Assembly: GCF_016862775.1 (NCBI RefSeq)
Contig: NZ_BONP01000004.1
Coordinates: 62,001-126,000 of the forward strand
From: Cellulomonas phragmiteti
Lineage (GTDB): Bacteria; Actinomycetota; Actinomycetes; Actinomycetales; Cellulomonadaceae
Direction of reading: 5' to 3'
DNA length: 64,000 nt
Below are positions 33,328 through 41,855 of the stretch, piece after piece. Every line of letters begins with the position of its first letter. Within the stretch, counting starts at the first letter, position 1. A program made the position numbers and the translations under genes. The notes below the pieces were generated by a model, which worked only from the letters and a program-made list of their open reading frames with translations, searched no databases and was not told where the DNA came from.

Positions 33328-34592
33328 CCGGCCTGAGCGCACCCCCCGCCGAGCCCGCCGAGGGGGTCGGCCCCGCCGACGAGGCCGACCGCTCCCGCGT
33401 CGTCGTCGTCGGCGCCGGCCCGGTCGGCCTGACAGCCGCGCTCGCGCTGCGGGCCTACGGGATCCCCGTCACGGTGCTCGAGGCCGGGCCCGAGGGGCGC
33501 CAGCGGCCCGGCAGCCGCGCGATCTTCACGCACAGCCAGACCCTGCAGATCCTCGACCGGATCAGCCCCGGGCTCGGCGCCGAGCTGTCCGCGCACGGCG
33601 TCTACTGGAACACCCAGCGCACGTTCCACGCCGGCAAGGAGGTCTACGCCAAGACCTTCCCGGACCCGCCCGCCGGGGTGTACCCGCACTTCACGAGCCT
33701 GCCGCAGGTGCAGATCGAGGCGTACCTGCACGCCCGCGCGGTCGCGGCGGGGGTCACCTTCGCGTGGGAGCAGGAGATCGCGCAGGTCACCGCCACCGAC
33801 GACGGGGTCGTGCTCACCACCACCGCCGGCCGCCGCTGGGACGCGTCGTACGTCGTGGGGGCCGACGGGTCGCGCTCGGTGGTGCGCAAGCAGGTCGGGG
33901 CGCGCATGGAGGGCGGCAAGGACGACGGCTGGTACGTCGTCGTCGACGTCGCCGAGAAGGACGAGCCCACGCTGCCGCGCGAGCGGCACTTCCACTACGC
34001 GCACCCGGCCGTCGACGGGCGCAACGTGCTCGTCGTGCCGTTCGCCGGCGGGTACCGGGTGGACCTGCAGCTCGTCGACGGGGACGACCCGGAGGCGCTC
34101 GCGTCCGACGACGGGGTCCGCACCTGGCTCGACGCGGTGCTGCCGCCCGGGTACGCCGACCGCTCCACGTGGGTGTCGACGTACCAGTTCCTGCAGCTCG
34201 TCGCCCATGACTTCGCCGACCCGCACCGTCGCGTGCTGCTCGTGGGGGAGGCGGCCCACCTGTTCGCGCCGTTCGGTGCGCGCGGACTCAACTCGGGGGT
34301 CCCGGACGCCGAGGCCGCCGCCATCGCGATCGCCGCGGCGACCCGCGCGTCGGGCCCGGCGGCGCGCACGCCCGTCGAGGCGTTCGCCCTCGCGCGCCGG
34401 TCCGCCGCGCTGTTCAACCGCGACGCCGCCGGGGAGGCGCTCGCGCACCTGCGCCCGGACGCCGAGGTCGCCGCACGGATCAGGGCGGCCGCCGAGCGCG
34501 CCCCCGAGGACCCCGAGGCCTCCGTCTGGCTCGAGAAGGCCCCGTACGGCCCGCGAGGCGTCCACCGCGCGGACACGGTCTACCGGTACTGA
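33324..34592 (+). CDS. FAD-dependent aromatic monooxygenase (MhpA/UbiH-like)
   Basis: 422 residues of the PheA/TfdB class-A flavin hydroxylase family. The FAD Rossmann motif is VVVGAGPVGLTAAL (about 28-41). The DG motif is VVGADGSRSVVRKQ. The second FAD motif is VLLVGEAAHLFAPFGARGLNSG, where the usual GD is GE. PGSRAIFTHSQTLQILDR matches the substrate-side segment of MhpA-like enzymes. It hydroxylates a phenolic ring using NAD(P)H and O2. Last gene of the operon; ATGA overlap with the synthetase gene. The ring substrate is unknown. Confidence 0.88.
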   Translation: MTGLSAPPAEPAEGVGPADEADRSRVVVVGAGPVGLTAALALRAYGIPVTVLEAGPEGRQRPGSRAIFTHSQTLQILDRISPGLGAELSAHGVYWNTQRTFHAGKEVYAKTFPDPPAGVYPHFTSLPQVQIEAYLHARAVAAGVTFAWEQEIAQVTATDDGVVLTTTAGRRWDASYVVGADGSRSVVRKQVGARMEGGKDDGWYVVVDVAEKDEPTLPRERHFHYAHPAVDGRNVLVVPFAGGYRVDLQLVDGDDPEALASDDGVRTWLDAVLPPGYADRSTWVSTYQFLQLVAHDFADPHRRVLLVGEAAHLFAPFGARGLNSGVPDAEAAAIAIAAATRASGPAARTPVEAFALARRSAALFNRDAAGEALAHLRPDAEVAARIRAAAERAPEDPEASVWLEKAPYGPRGVHRADTVYRY

Positions 34593-34669
34593 CCCCGGGC
34601 GGGCGTCGTCCGCCTCGTGCGCGGCGAGGCTGCGCACCGCGGCGCACGACGACTCCTACGCTCACCGCA

Positions 34670-35042
34670 TGGCCAGCACGACCCGCCGGGTCCGCGTCGC
34701 GCGTCGTCGTCGGCGTCGCCTCAGCCAGGTCGACAACGATCTCACCGACCCGCAGTGGCGGCCGCGCAGGCGGCGTGGGGCGGCTGCGCCTACTGCGGTG
34801 CGGTGGGACGCCCGCTGCAGCGGGACTGCGTCCTGCCGGTGTCCCGCGGCGGGCGGTACACCGCGGACAACGTCGTCCCGGCGTGCGGCTCGTGCAACGC
34901 GAGCAAGTGCAACGCCGAGGTCACCACCTGGCTCCGCCGCAAGAAGCTCGACGAGCGGGCGTTCCTCCAGCGGCACGCGGAGATCCGCGCCGCACTCGCG
35001 CTGCAGCACCCCCCGGGCGAGCCGCCGGCCACCGCCGGCTGA
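34670..35042 (+). pseudogene. HNH endonuclease gene with apparent one-base frameshift
   Basis: The ATG at 34670 follows TACGCT by six bases and begins MASTTRRVRVARRRRRRLSQ, then VDNDLTDPQW. The frame then breaks, and a second frame gives AQAAWGGCAYCGAVGRPLQRD, VLPVSRGGRYTADNVVPACGSCNASKCN and a C-terminal helix to the stop at 35042. Restoring one base near 34763 (TGGCGGCCGCGCAG) gives one 124-residue HNH protein with two CxxC zinc pairs and HNH-type core. Such stand-alone HNH proteins are common in actinobacteria. The lesion could be an assembly error. Confidence 0.75.
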
Positions 35043-35168
35043 CCCACCACACGGGCACCTCCATCGAAGGATGGAACCCTCGCAGGGCCGTCCTCCGAGG
35101 CTCGATGGGCACCCCGCCCGGTTCCTAGGTTCGAGATCGACACCACGACTCGACCACGGGAGCACCCC

Positions 35169-35915
35169 ATGACCACCCTGACCACCGAGGTGACGCGCAC
35201 CGCCGTCCGCCTCGTCGACGTCCACCGGACCTACCCCGCCCTCGAGCCCGTGCACGCGCTGCGCGGCGTGTCCCTGGAGCTGCTCGCCGGCTCCGTGACG
35301 GCCGTCGTCGGGCAGTCCGGCTCGGGCAAGTCCACGCTGCTGAACTGCGCCGCAGGGCTCGACACCCCCACGCGCGGCTCGGTCGTCGTCGGCGGCCACG
35401 ACCTCACCACGCTGCGGCCCGACGACCTCACCCGGTTCCGCCGCGAGCACGTCGGCTTCGTCTTCCAGGCGTACAACCTCATCGGCCACCTCACGGCCCG
35501 GGAGAACGTCCGGCTGCCGCTGCTGCTCGCAGGCCGTCAGGTCGACGCGGCGTGGGAGGCGCGGCTGCTGGAGTTCCTCGGCGTGCCGCACCTCATGGAC
35601 CGGCTGCCCGGTGAGCTGTCCGGCGGGCAGGCCCAGCGGGTCGCGATCGCGCGTGCGCTCGTCACCCGCCCCGCCGTGGTCTTCGCCGACGAGCCGACGG
35701 GCGCCCTGGACTCCCGGACCGGCGCCGCGGTGCTGCAGGTGCTGCGGGACACCGCGCGCGAGCTCGGGCAGACCGTCGTCGTCGTGACGCACGACGCCGG
35801 GGTCGCGGCCGCCGCCGAGCGCGTCGTCGTCCTCGCGGACGGCCTCGTCGTCGACCAGCTCGAGGCGCCCACCGCCGAGCAGGTCACCGCCCGCCTCCTG
35901 TCGACGGGGCGGTGA
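35169..35915 (+). CDS. ABC transporter ATP-binding protein (MacB/LolD type)
   Basis: 248 residues. Walker A VGQSGSGKSTLLN (about 47-59), Q-loop FVFQAYNLIGHLTARENV, signature LSGGQAQRVAIARAL, Walker B AVVFADEPTGALDSRTG and H-loop VVTHDAGVA. The PTGALDS form is typical of the MacB/LolD/FtsE group that works with FtsX-like permeases. GGGAG precedes the ATG. The GTGA overlap with the permease gene confirms a two-gene exporter. Substrate unknown; such pairs often confer peptide or antibiotic resistance or act in envelope stress. Confidence 0.92.
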   Translation: MTTLTTEVTRTAVRLVDVHRTYPALEPVHALRGVSLELLAGSVTAVVGQSGSGKSTLLNCAAGLDTPTRGSVVVGGHDLTTLRPDDLTRFRREHVGFVFQAYNLIGHLTARENVRLPLLLAGRQVDAAWEARLLEFLGVPHLMDRLPGELSGGQAQRVAIARALVTRPAVVFADEPTGALDSRTGAAVLQVLRDTARELGQTVVVVTHDAGVAAAAERVVVLADGLVVDQLEAPTAEQVTARLLSTGR

Positions 35916-37837
35916 GCGCCATGTGGAAGCTCGCGTCCTCGGGCGTCCGCGCCCACCGCGGCGCCTTCGCCGGCACCGCCGTCGTCCTCGCCGTCGCGGC
36001 GGCCGTCCTCGCCGTCACGGGCGTCCTGCTCGAGTCGGGCCTGCGCACGCAGGCGGCCGGCGACCTCGCCTCCGGCGGGCTGCTCGTGTCCCTCGCGTCG
36101 TCGTACGCCGGCACGCTGCTCGTCGTCGTCGTGATGGTCGTCGCGGCGACCGTGAGCCTCGCGCTGCGCAGCCGCCGCCGCGAGTTCGCGCTGCTGCGGG
36201 CCGTCGGTGCCACGCCGGCGCAGGTGCGGCGCGCGGTCACGCTCGAGGTGGGGGTCGTGTCGCTCGTCGCCGCCCCCGTCGGCGCACTCGCGGGCCTGGT
36301 CGGCGCCCGCCTGCTGGACCCCCTGCTCGTGCGCGCCGGGATGGTCGCACCGGACTTCACGTCGGCGCTCTCGCCGCTGCCCGTGCTCGCCGCCGTCGCG
36401 CTGATCGCCGTCACCGCCGTCCCGGTGGGCCGGCTCGGTGCACGGGAGGCGGCGCGCACCGCACCGACGGCGGCCCTGCGGCTCAGCGCCGTCGAGGACC
36501 GCGAGGTCGGCCGCGGCCGGCGCGTCACGGCCCTGGTGATGACGCTCGGCGGGCTGGGGACCGCCTTCTCGAGCCTGTGGATCCCGGGCACCCTGGGCGG
36601 GGCCACGGCGTCCTTGTCGGCGTTCCTGCTCATCGGCGCGGTGGCGCTCGCGGGTCCCGTCGTGGTCGGCTGGATCTTCGACCGGCTGGCGCGGATGCGC
36701 CCGGGCGGGCGTCCGGCCACGGTCCTCGCCGTGCGCAACGTGCGCGGTTTCTCGCGCCGGCTGACGACCGTCGTCGTCCCGCTGGCCCTGGTCGTCGCCG
36801 CCGCGACCGTCCAGACGAGCGTCAACCGGGCCGTCACGACGGCCGCCCAGCAGCAGTTCGTCGCGGCCGTCACCGCCGACCTCGTCGTCACGCCCGCCGC
36901 GGACGCGGCACCGGACGACGTGGCACCGGACCTGGCGGCACCGGATCTGGCGGCGCAGGTCGCCGCGGTGCCGGGTGTGGCCGCGGCGGTGCCGCTCGCG
37001 ACCGTGCCGGGCCAGGTGCGCACCGACAGCGAGGGCGGTGCGCTGGCGTGGGAGGCGACGGCGCTGCGCGTCGTCCCCGCCGGGACGACGGCGCTCGACC
37101 CCGGCGTCGTCCGGGGCTCGCTCGCCGACGTCGGGACCGCGGACACCGTGGCCGTCAGCACCGACACCGCGTTCCAGACCGGTGCGGGGGTGGGCGGGAC
37201 GCTCACGCTGCGGCTCGGCGAGGACGTCGTCGACGCGACGGTCGTGGCGGTCTACTCCCGCGGCCTGGGCGTCGCCGGCCTCATCGTCGGCCCGGCCACC
37301 GCGACGGCCCACGGGCTGCCCGTGGTCACCGACACCCTGCTCGTCGACGTCGCCCCGGGCGCGGACCTGGCGGGCACCGCCGCCGCGATCACCGCCCTGG
37401 GCGCGACGGCCGCCGACCCCGGGACCCACGTCGCCGCGGCGATGCGGTCGGCCGGCGGCGAGAACGACGTCGGGACCGCGCTCCTGCTGCTGCTGCTCGC
37501 CGTCGTGGCGGTCGGTGCGGCGAGCACGCTGGCCATGACGACGGTGGCGCGCCGCGAGGAGCTCGCGCTCCTGCACCGCACGGGCACCACCCGGCGCCAG
37601 CTCATGGCGATGACGACCGTCGAGGCGACCATCACCGGCGTGACGGCGTGGGTCGTCGGGACCGTCGCGGTGGTCCCGGCGGTGGTCGGCGTGAGCGCCG
37701 GCCTGCTCGGTGGCCCGCCGGTGGTCGACGTGGCGGCGTACGCCGTCGTCAGCGCGGGCGTGGTGCTCTTCGCGCTGGTGGCGACGGCGCTGGCCGCCCG
37801 CCCGACGACCCGGGTGGCGACGGCCGTCGCGTCGTGA
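35912..37837 (+). CDS. FtsX-like ABC transporter permease
   Basis: 641 residues, two FtsX-type repeats with about ten membrane helices. An N-terminal helix (AFAGTAVVLAVAAAVLAVTGVLL) precedes the first FtsX unit (LLVVVVMVVAATVSLALRSRRREFALLRAVGATPAQVRRAV). A large extracytoplasmic domain (about 310-510) contains DAAPDDVAPDLAAPDL. The second FtsX unit is near the C-terminus (STLAMTTVARREELALLHRTGTTRRQL). Start taken at the GTG overlapping the ATPase stop; an ATG three codons later (35921) is also possible. No linked sensor kinase is seen. Confidence 0.9.
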   Translation: MSAMWKLASSGVRAHRGAFAGTAVVLAVAAAVLAVTGVLLESGLRTQAAGDLASGGLLVSLASSYAGTLLVVVVMVVAATVSLALRSRRREFALLRAVGATPAQVRRAVTLEVGVVSLVAAPVGALAGLVGARLLDPLLVRAGMVAPDFTSALSPLPVLAAVALIAVTAVPVGRLGAREAARTAPTAALRLSAVEDREVGRGRRVTALVMTLGGLGTAFSSLWIPGTLGGATASLSAFLLIGAVALAGPVVVGWIFDRLARMRPGGRPATVLAVRNVRGFSRRLTTVVVPLALVVAAATVQTSVNRAVTTAAQQQFVAAVTADLVVTPAADAAPDDVAPDLAAPDLAAQVAAVPGVAAAVPLATVPGQVRTDSEGGALAWEATALRVVPAGTTALDPGVVRGSLADVGTADTVAVSTDTAFQTGAGVGGTLTLRLGEDVVDATVVAVYSRGLGVAGLIVGPATATAHGLPVVTDTLLVDVAPGADLAGTAAAITALGATAADPGTHVAAAMRSAGGENDVGTALLLLLLAVVAVGAASTLAMTTVARREELALLHRTGTTRRQLMAMTTVEATITGVTAWVVGTVAVVPAVVGVSAGLLGGPPVVDVAAYAVVSAGVVLFALVATALAARPTTRVATAVAS

Positions 37838-37846
37838 CCGCGACAG

Positions 37847-37887
37847 CGTGAGGGGTTGCCGTTGTCTGCCGACGGCAACCCCTCACG
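37847..37887. terminator. Bidirectional terminator hairpin
   Basis: A perfect 16-bp stem (arms 37847-37862 and 37872-37887, arm core GAGGGGTTGCCGT) with a nine-base loop lies between the converging permease and SDR genes. There is no long T tract, as is usual for actinobacterial terminators. Confidence 0.75.
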
Positions 37888-37902
37888 TTCCCGCGCGCCG
37901 GG

Positions 37903-38640
37903 TCAGCTGCCCTGGCCCATGCTCCACATCGCCCACGTCTGCGTCCGCATCTCGCGCGGCTGCTGCAGCGTGGTGACGATCGCGTGGGCGACCATCTCGG
38001 GGCGCAGGTAGTCCGCGAGCGACGGGTCGCCCTCGGTGCGGCCCCTGCCGATCGCGAACTCCGTCTCCACGCCGGCGGGGTTGATCGTCGTCACGCGGAT
38101 CCCCTTCTCCCGCAGCTCGCGGTCGATGCCCCCCGCGAAGCCCTGCTGGGCGAACTTCGTCGCGGCGTACACGGCCTCGTCGGGCCCGGAGCGGAAGCCC
38201 GCGACGGACCCGACGATGACGACGTCGCCCGCACCGGCCGCGAGCATCGGCGGCAGGGCCGCGCGCACCGTGAAGACGGTGCCGGTGACGTTGGTGTCGA
38301 TCATGGTGCGGACGTCCTCGTCGCTGCCGTGGAGCACCGAGCCGTAGGAGCCGATGCCGACGTTGGCCACGACGGAGTCCAGGCGGCCCCACGTGTCCAG
38401 GGCCGCCTGCACCAGGCGGGCGTTGTCGGCGGGCTCGCGCACGTCCATCTGCACCGGGACGACCCGGTCGCTGCCGAGCTGCTCGGCGAGCTCGGTGAGC
38501 CGCTCGAGCCGGCGGGCGCCGACGACGACGTGGGCTCCCGCGGCGACGAGGGCCTCGGCCGTCGCACGTCCGATGCCGGCGGACCCGCCGGTGATGGCGA
38601 CGACGGTGCCGGTCAGGTCACGGGGCTGCATGAGGGTCAT
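37903..38640 (-). CDS. SDR-family oxidoreductase
   Basis: 245 residues. The cofactor motif is ITGGSAGIGRATAEAL (about 12-27); ARRLERL suggests NADP(H) preference. VANVGIGSYGSV replaces the usual NAG. The catalytic pair is VGSVAG (Ser) and YAATK (Tyr, Lys). It is a classical short-chain dehydrogenase of normal length. The ATG follows TACCGT by seven bases (leaderless pattern). The gene stands alone; the substrate is unknown. Confidence 0.9.
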   Translation of the reverse strand: MTLMQPRDLTGTVVAITGGSAGIGRATAEALVAAGAHVVVGARRLERLTELAEQLGSDRVVPVQMDVREPADNARLVQAALDTWGRLDSVVANVGIGSYGSVLHGSDEDVRTMIDTNVTGTVFTVRAALPPMLAAGAGDVVIVGSVAGFRSGPDEAVYAATKFAQQGFAGGIDRELREKGIRVTTINPAGVETEFAIGRGRTEGDPSLADYLRPEMVAHAIVTTLQQPREMRTQTWAMWSMGQGS

Positions 38641-38700
38641 GCTCGTGACGGTACGCACCCGGGCCGCGCGGCGCGCGGTCCGGGGTGCAGGATGGTCGAC

Positions 38701-38820
38701 GTGACCTCCTGGCACCTGAACGTCGGCGAGCACGACGGGGTGGTGCGCGACCGCGCGACGGAGCCCGGCGCGTACGACGACGAGTGGCTCACCGGCGCCA
38801 CGACCGGCGACCGCGGGTGA
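38701..38820 (+). CDS. Small acidic protein coupled to a methyltransferase
   Basis: 39 residues from the GTG at 38701 (VTSWHLNVGEHDGVVRDRAT), or 42 from an in-frame ATG at 38692. A CAGGAT -10 ends seven bases before the GTG, favouring a leaderless start there. The TGA stop overlaps the GTG of the methyltransferase (GTGA), so the two are translationally coupled. I recognise no family. It may be a real small protein or mainly a leader cistron for the methyltransferase. Confidence 0.5.
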   Translation: MTSWHLNVGEHDGVVRDRATEPGAYDDEWLTGATTGDRG

Positions 38821-39422
38821 CGTCCCCGGAGGGCGTGCGCCAGGCGTACGGGCTGCTCGCCGAGCGGTACACCGACCTCTTCGGCTCGCTCGAGCAGACG
38901 CACCCCGACGACCTCGCCTTCATCGACCGGCACCTGCGCCCGCTGTCCGGGCCCGTGCTCGACCTGGGGTGCGGCCCCGGGCACCTCAGCGGCTACCTGC
39001 GGACCATGCACCCCGACGTCACCGGTATCGACCTCGTTCCCGAGTTCGTCGCCCACGCGCGGCGAGCCCACCCCGACGTGCAGTTCGAGGTGGGCTCGGT
39101 GCTCGACCTCGATCGTGCGCCGGGTGCGGTCGCCGGCGCCCTGGCCTGGTACTCGCTCATCCACCTCGCACCGGAGCAGCTGGACCGTGCGCTCGCCGCG
39201 GTCCGGCGCGTCCTGGCGCCGGGAGGGTCGCTGGTGGTTGGGTTCTTCGACGGACCCGCCCACGAGCCCTTCGCGCACAAGGTCACCACCGCGTACCGGT
39301 GGCCGGCCGAGGAGATCGCCCGCCGCCTCGCGCTCGCGGGGTTCGTCGAGCGCGAGCGGGTGCATCGCCCCCGAGAGGGCGGGCATCGGCCGCACGCGGC
39401 GATCGCAGCCACCGCCGTCTGA
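38817..39422 (+). CDS. Class I SAM-dependent methyltransferase
   Basis: 201 residues. Motif I is VLDLGCGPGHLSGYL (about 44-58), then GIDLVPEFVAHARRAHP (motif II), ALAWYSLIHLAPEQL (motif IV/V region) and RVLAPGGSLVVGFF. It is a small-molecule methyltransferase of the ubiE/bioC-like type. The start overlaps the stop of the small upstream ORF. A hairpin at 39431-39476 follows. The acceptor is unknown. Confidence 0.88.
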   Translation: MTSPEGVRQAYGLLAERYTDLFGSLEQTHPDDLAFIDRHLRPLSGPVLDLGCGPGHLSGYLRTMHPDVTGIDLVPEFVAHARRAHPDVQFEVGSVLDLDRAPGAVAGALAWYSLIHLAPEQLDRALAAVRRVLAPGGSLVVGFFDGPAHEPFAHKVTTAYRWPAEEIARRLALAGFVERERVHRPREGGHRPHAAIAATAV

Positions 39423-39430
39423 CCTCCGAC

Positions 39431-39476
39431 CGGGGTGCGGCGGGGTGCGACCGCGTCGTCAGACGGCCGCACCCCG
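39431..39476. terminator. Hairpin between convergent genes
   Basis: Arms CGGGGTGCGGC (39431-39441) and GCCGCACCCCG (39466-39476) are perfectly complementary over 11 bp with a 24-base loop. It lies between the methyltransferase and the GNAT gene and probably terminates both. Confidence 0.5.
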
Positions 39477-39480
39477 TGAC

Positions 39481-40002
39481 TCACGCGCCGCCCGTCCTGA
39501 CCAGGTACCGGCGCTTCGGTGGCCCGTCGCCCGTGTGGACCAGGTCCTGCAGCACGCCGCCGCACCGCTCGATGGTCCGCGCGGATGCGATGTTGTCGTC
39601 GTCGCACGTCACGAGCGCCCGCTCGACGCCGACGGACCGGGCGAGCGCGAGCGCACGGCGCAGGATCTCGGTGGCGTACCCGCGTCGGCGGTGGGCCGGT
39701 CGGACGGCGTAGCCGATGTGGCCGCCGACGTGTGCGAGGGTCTCGTTGAGCTCGTGCCGGACGGACACCCGGCCGACGATCTCGCCGCCGACGTCGGCGA
39801 CGAGGAACGTGGCTGCGACGCGCCCGGGCCGCAGCTCCACACCCGCGCGCTCGTCGGCCAGGTCGGCGAGATACCCCGGCCAGTCGTCGCGTCGGCCGTC
39901 GGGGAGGAAGTCGAAGCCCTCGGCAGCGAGCTCGTCGTGCGCGAGCCGGGCCCCGGGCTCGTCGGCGGCGGTGAGCGGTCGCAAGGCGAGTCCGGCCGTC
40001 AT
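39481..40002 (-). CDS. GNAT-family N-acetyltransferase
   Basis: 173 residues. GNAT order is visible: RPLTAADEPGARLAHDELAA, FLVADVGGEIVGRVSVRHELN (strand 4), IGYAVRPAHRRRGYATEILRRAL (acetyl-CoA pyrophosphate loop, RRRGYA), and SVGVERALVTCDDDNIASARTIERCGG. This resembles the acetyltransferases with the family's CDDDNxAS motif. The ATG at 40002 gives a normal length. The acceptor is unknown. Confidence 0.88.
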   Translation of the reverse strand: MTAGLALRPLTAADEPGARLAHDELAAEGFDFLPDGRRDDWPGYLADLADERAGVELRPGRVAATFLVADVGGEIVGRVSVRHELNETLAHVGGHIGYAVRPAHRRRGYATEILRRALALARSVGVERALVTCDDDNIASARTIERCGGVLQDLVHTGDGPPKRRYLVRTGGA

Positions 40003-40054
40003 GCCTCGAGGCTGGCAGAGGTCCTCCGAGATCGGGCAGCGGTTTTCGCGGTCG

Positions 40055-41347
40055 TCACCGGACCGGCACGCCGACCGTCGCGCCCGGCGCGATCGTCGGT
40101 CCCGCCGCGTTGAGCTGCTCGATCGCGAAGCCGGCGGCGGCCTTGTACGCGGCCATGAACGCGGTGCGCTCGATCTCGGGGACGACGTCGTCGATGTCGT
40201 CGAACTCCCCGCCGCAGCGCTCGTCGACGAGGTCGAGCAGCCCGAAAGGCCCGGCGCCGCGGTTGCGCAGGACGAGCTGGGAGACGGGGCCGCACAGCTG
40301 CTCGTCGACGGCGCGCAGGGCCGCCGGGTCCACGCCGTGCCGCAGGATCGCGGCACCGAGGTGGCGAGCGTCCATGACCGCCTGGCTCGCGCCGTTGGAG
40401 CCCGTCGGGTACATCGCGTGGGCGGCGTCGCCGATCAGCAGGACCGGGCCGTCCTGCCACGTCGGGACGGGGTCGCGGTCGATCATGGGGTTCTCGTAGA
40501 CCACCTCGGCGCGGCGCAGCAGGTCCGGGACGTCCAGCCAGTCGTACGTCCAGCCGTCGAAGTGGTGCGCGAACTCCTCGATGCCAACCTGCCGGAACCA
40601 GCCGCTGCGCTGCCAGGCGGTGTCGTCGACCCGCAGCTCGGCGATCCAGTTGACGGTCGCCAGCCCGGTGACGGGGTCGGTGGGGGAGATGGGGTAGACC
40701 ACGACGCGGTGCCGGGCCGAGCCGAGCCCCACGAACGACGACCCGGTGCGCACCGGTGCCGCCTGCGTGGTGCCGCGCCACATCATCGTGCCGCCCCAGT
40801 GGATCGGCGGCTGGTCGGGGTGCATCTGCGCGCGGACGGCCGAGTGGATGCCGTCGGCGCCGATCAGCAGGGTGCCGTGCTCGTGCCAGGGGGTCCCGTC
40901 GGCGGACGTCCCGGTCGCGGTGACGGTCCCGTCGTCGTGCTTCTCGTACCCCGTCACGCGGTGACCGAGCCGGATCGCGTCGGCGCCGGCCCGGTCCTGC
41001 AGGGTCCGCGCGAGCAGCAGCTGCAGCCGGCCCCGGTGCACGGCGTACTGCGGCCAGCGGTAGCCGGCGAGCCGTCCCCGGGGCTCGCTGTAGACGTCGT
41101 GGCCGTTGCGCCCGACCAGCGCCCACTCCCGGGCCTCGATGCCGATGCCGTCGAGCGCGTCGGGGCCGATGCCCAGGTCGTCGAGCTCGCGCACCGCGTT
41201 GGGCTGCAGGTTGATGCCCACGCCCAGCGGCGCGAGCTCCCGCGCGCCCTCGAGCACCGTGCAGCTGACGCCGATCTGGTGCAGCGTCAGCGCCACGGCG
41301 AGGCCACCGATGCCGCCGCCCGCGACGACCACGTGCGGTCCGGTCAT
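40055..41347 (-). CDS. FAD-dependent monooxygenase, PhzS-like
   Basis: 430 residues of class-A flavin monooxygenase. FAD Rossmann motif VVVAGGGIGGLAVAL (about 5-19), DG motif LLIGADGIHSAVRAQM, second FAD motif VLLIGDAAHAMYPTGSNGASQAVMDA. MMWRGTT and GLATVNWIAE are typical of the PhzS/flavin-dependent oxidoreductase branch. The ATG at 41347 has AGGA eight bases upstream; an ATG at 41362 overlaps the DUF3237 stop (ATGA) and is the alternative. The pairing with DUF3237 suggests one pathway; no phenazine genes are near. Confidence 0.88.
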   Translation of the reverse strand: MTGPHVVVAGGGIGGLAVALTLHQIGVSCTVLEGARELAPLGVGINLQPNAVRELDDLGIGPDALDGIGIEAREWALVGRNGHDVYSEPRGRLAGYRWPQYAVHRGRLQLLLARTLQDRAGADAIRLGHRVTGYEKHDDGTVTATGTSADGTPWHEHGTLLIGADGIHSAVRAQMHPDQPPIHWGGTMMWRGTTQAAPVRTGSSFVGLGSARHRVVVYPISPTDPVTGLATVNWIAELRVDDTAWQRSGWFRQVGIEEFAHHFDGWTYDWLDVPDLLRRAEVVYENPMIDRDPVPTWQDGPVLLIGDAAHAMYPTGSNGASQAVMDARHLGAAILRHGVDPAALRAVDEQLCGPVSQLVLRNRGAGPFGLLDLVDERCGGEFDDIDDVVPEIERTAFMAAYKAAAGFAIEQLNAAGPTIAPGATVGVPVR

Positions 41348-41358
41348 GTCCAGGGTCC

Positions 41359-41823
41359 TCATTCCACGCTGTAGAGGTCGATCTGCACGGTGCTCGCGTG
41401 GCGGGCGCCCGTGCCGACGAACACCATCCGGTTGAGCCAGCGGTAGTCCGGGTGGCCGCTCTCGAGCCGCGCGGTCGAGCGCATGGAGTACGCCTCGGGG
41501 GGCGTGGGGGCGCCGGAGGCGAGCCGTGCCATCACGTCGGGCGGCCCGTACCGGTAGCCGCGGTTGACGACCTCGACGAGCGCGCCGTCGGGGGTCCGGA
41601 ACGCGTACCGGGCGTCGAGCTCCGCGACGTCGTCGTGCAGGACCGTCTGCCAGTCCGCACCGAGGTCGAGGATGGTCCCGCTGACGCGGCCGGTCACCGT
41701 GCCGCCGACGATGGGGATGATCCTGCGCTGCCCGGTCCGGCCGAGGCCCAGGTCCAGGACGGGCGAGAGCTCGACCTCGAGGGTGCAGAACGGCTGCACG
41801 GTCGGTGGCGGCAGTGCCAGCAA
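41359..41823 (-). CDS. DUF3237 domain protein
   Basis: 154 residues of beta-rich DUF3237: FCTLEVELSPVLDLGLGRTGQRRIIPIVGGTVTGRVSGTIL, GADWQTVLHDDVAELDARYAFRTPDGALVEVVNRGYRYGP, and the C-terminal WLNRMVFVGTGARHASTVQIDLYSV. The start is a TTG at 41823 with GGAGGA close upstream; a GTG eight codons later is an alternative. The stop overlaps the monooxygenase start. The family is of unknown function and often lies beside flavin monooxygenases. Confidence 0.85.
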   Translation of the reverse strand: MLALPPPTVQPFCTLEVELSPVLDLGLGRTGQRRIIPIVGGTVTGRVSGTILDLGADWQTVLHDDVAELDARYAFRTPDGALVEVVNRGYRYGPPDVMARLASGAPTPPEAYSMRSTARLESGHPDYRWLNRMVFVGTGARHASTVQIDLYSVE

Positions 41824-41855
41824 GGGTCCTCCCCGGACGTCGGGCGCACCGCACC

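Noticed and set aside
37847..37887. Perfect inverted repeat considered as an IS end or attachment site
   Set aside because: It lies between two convergent intact genes without transposase, and a terminator explains it.
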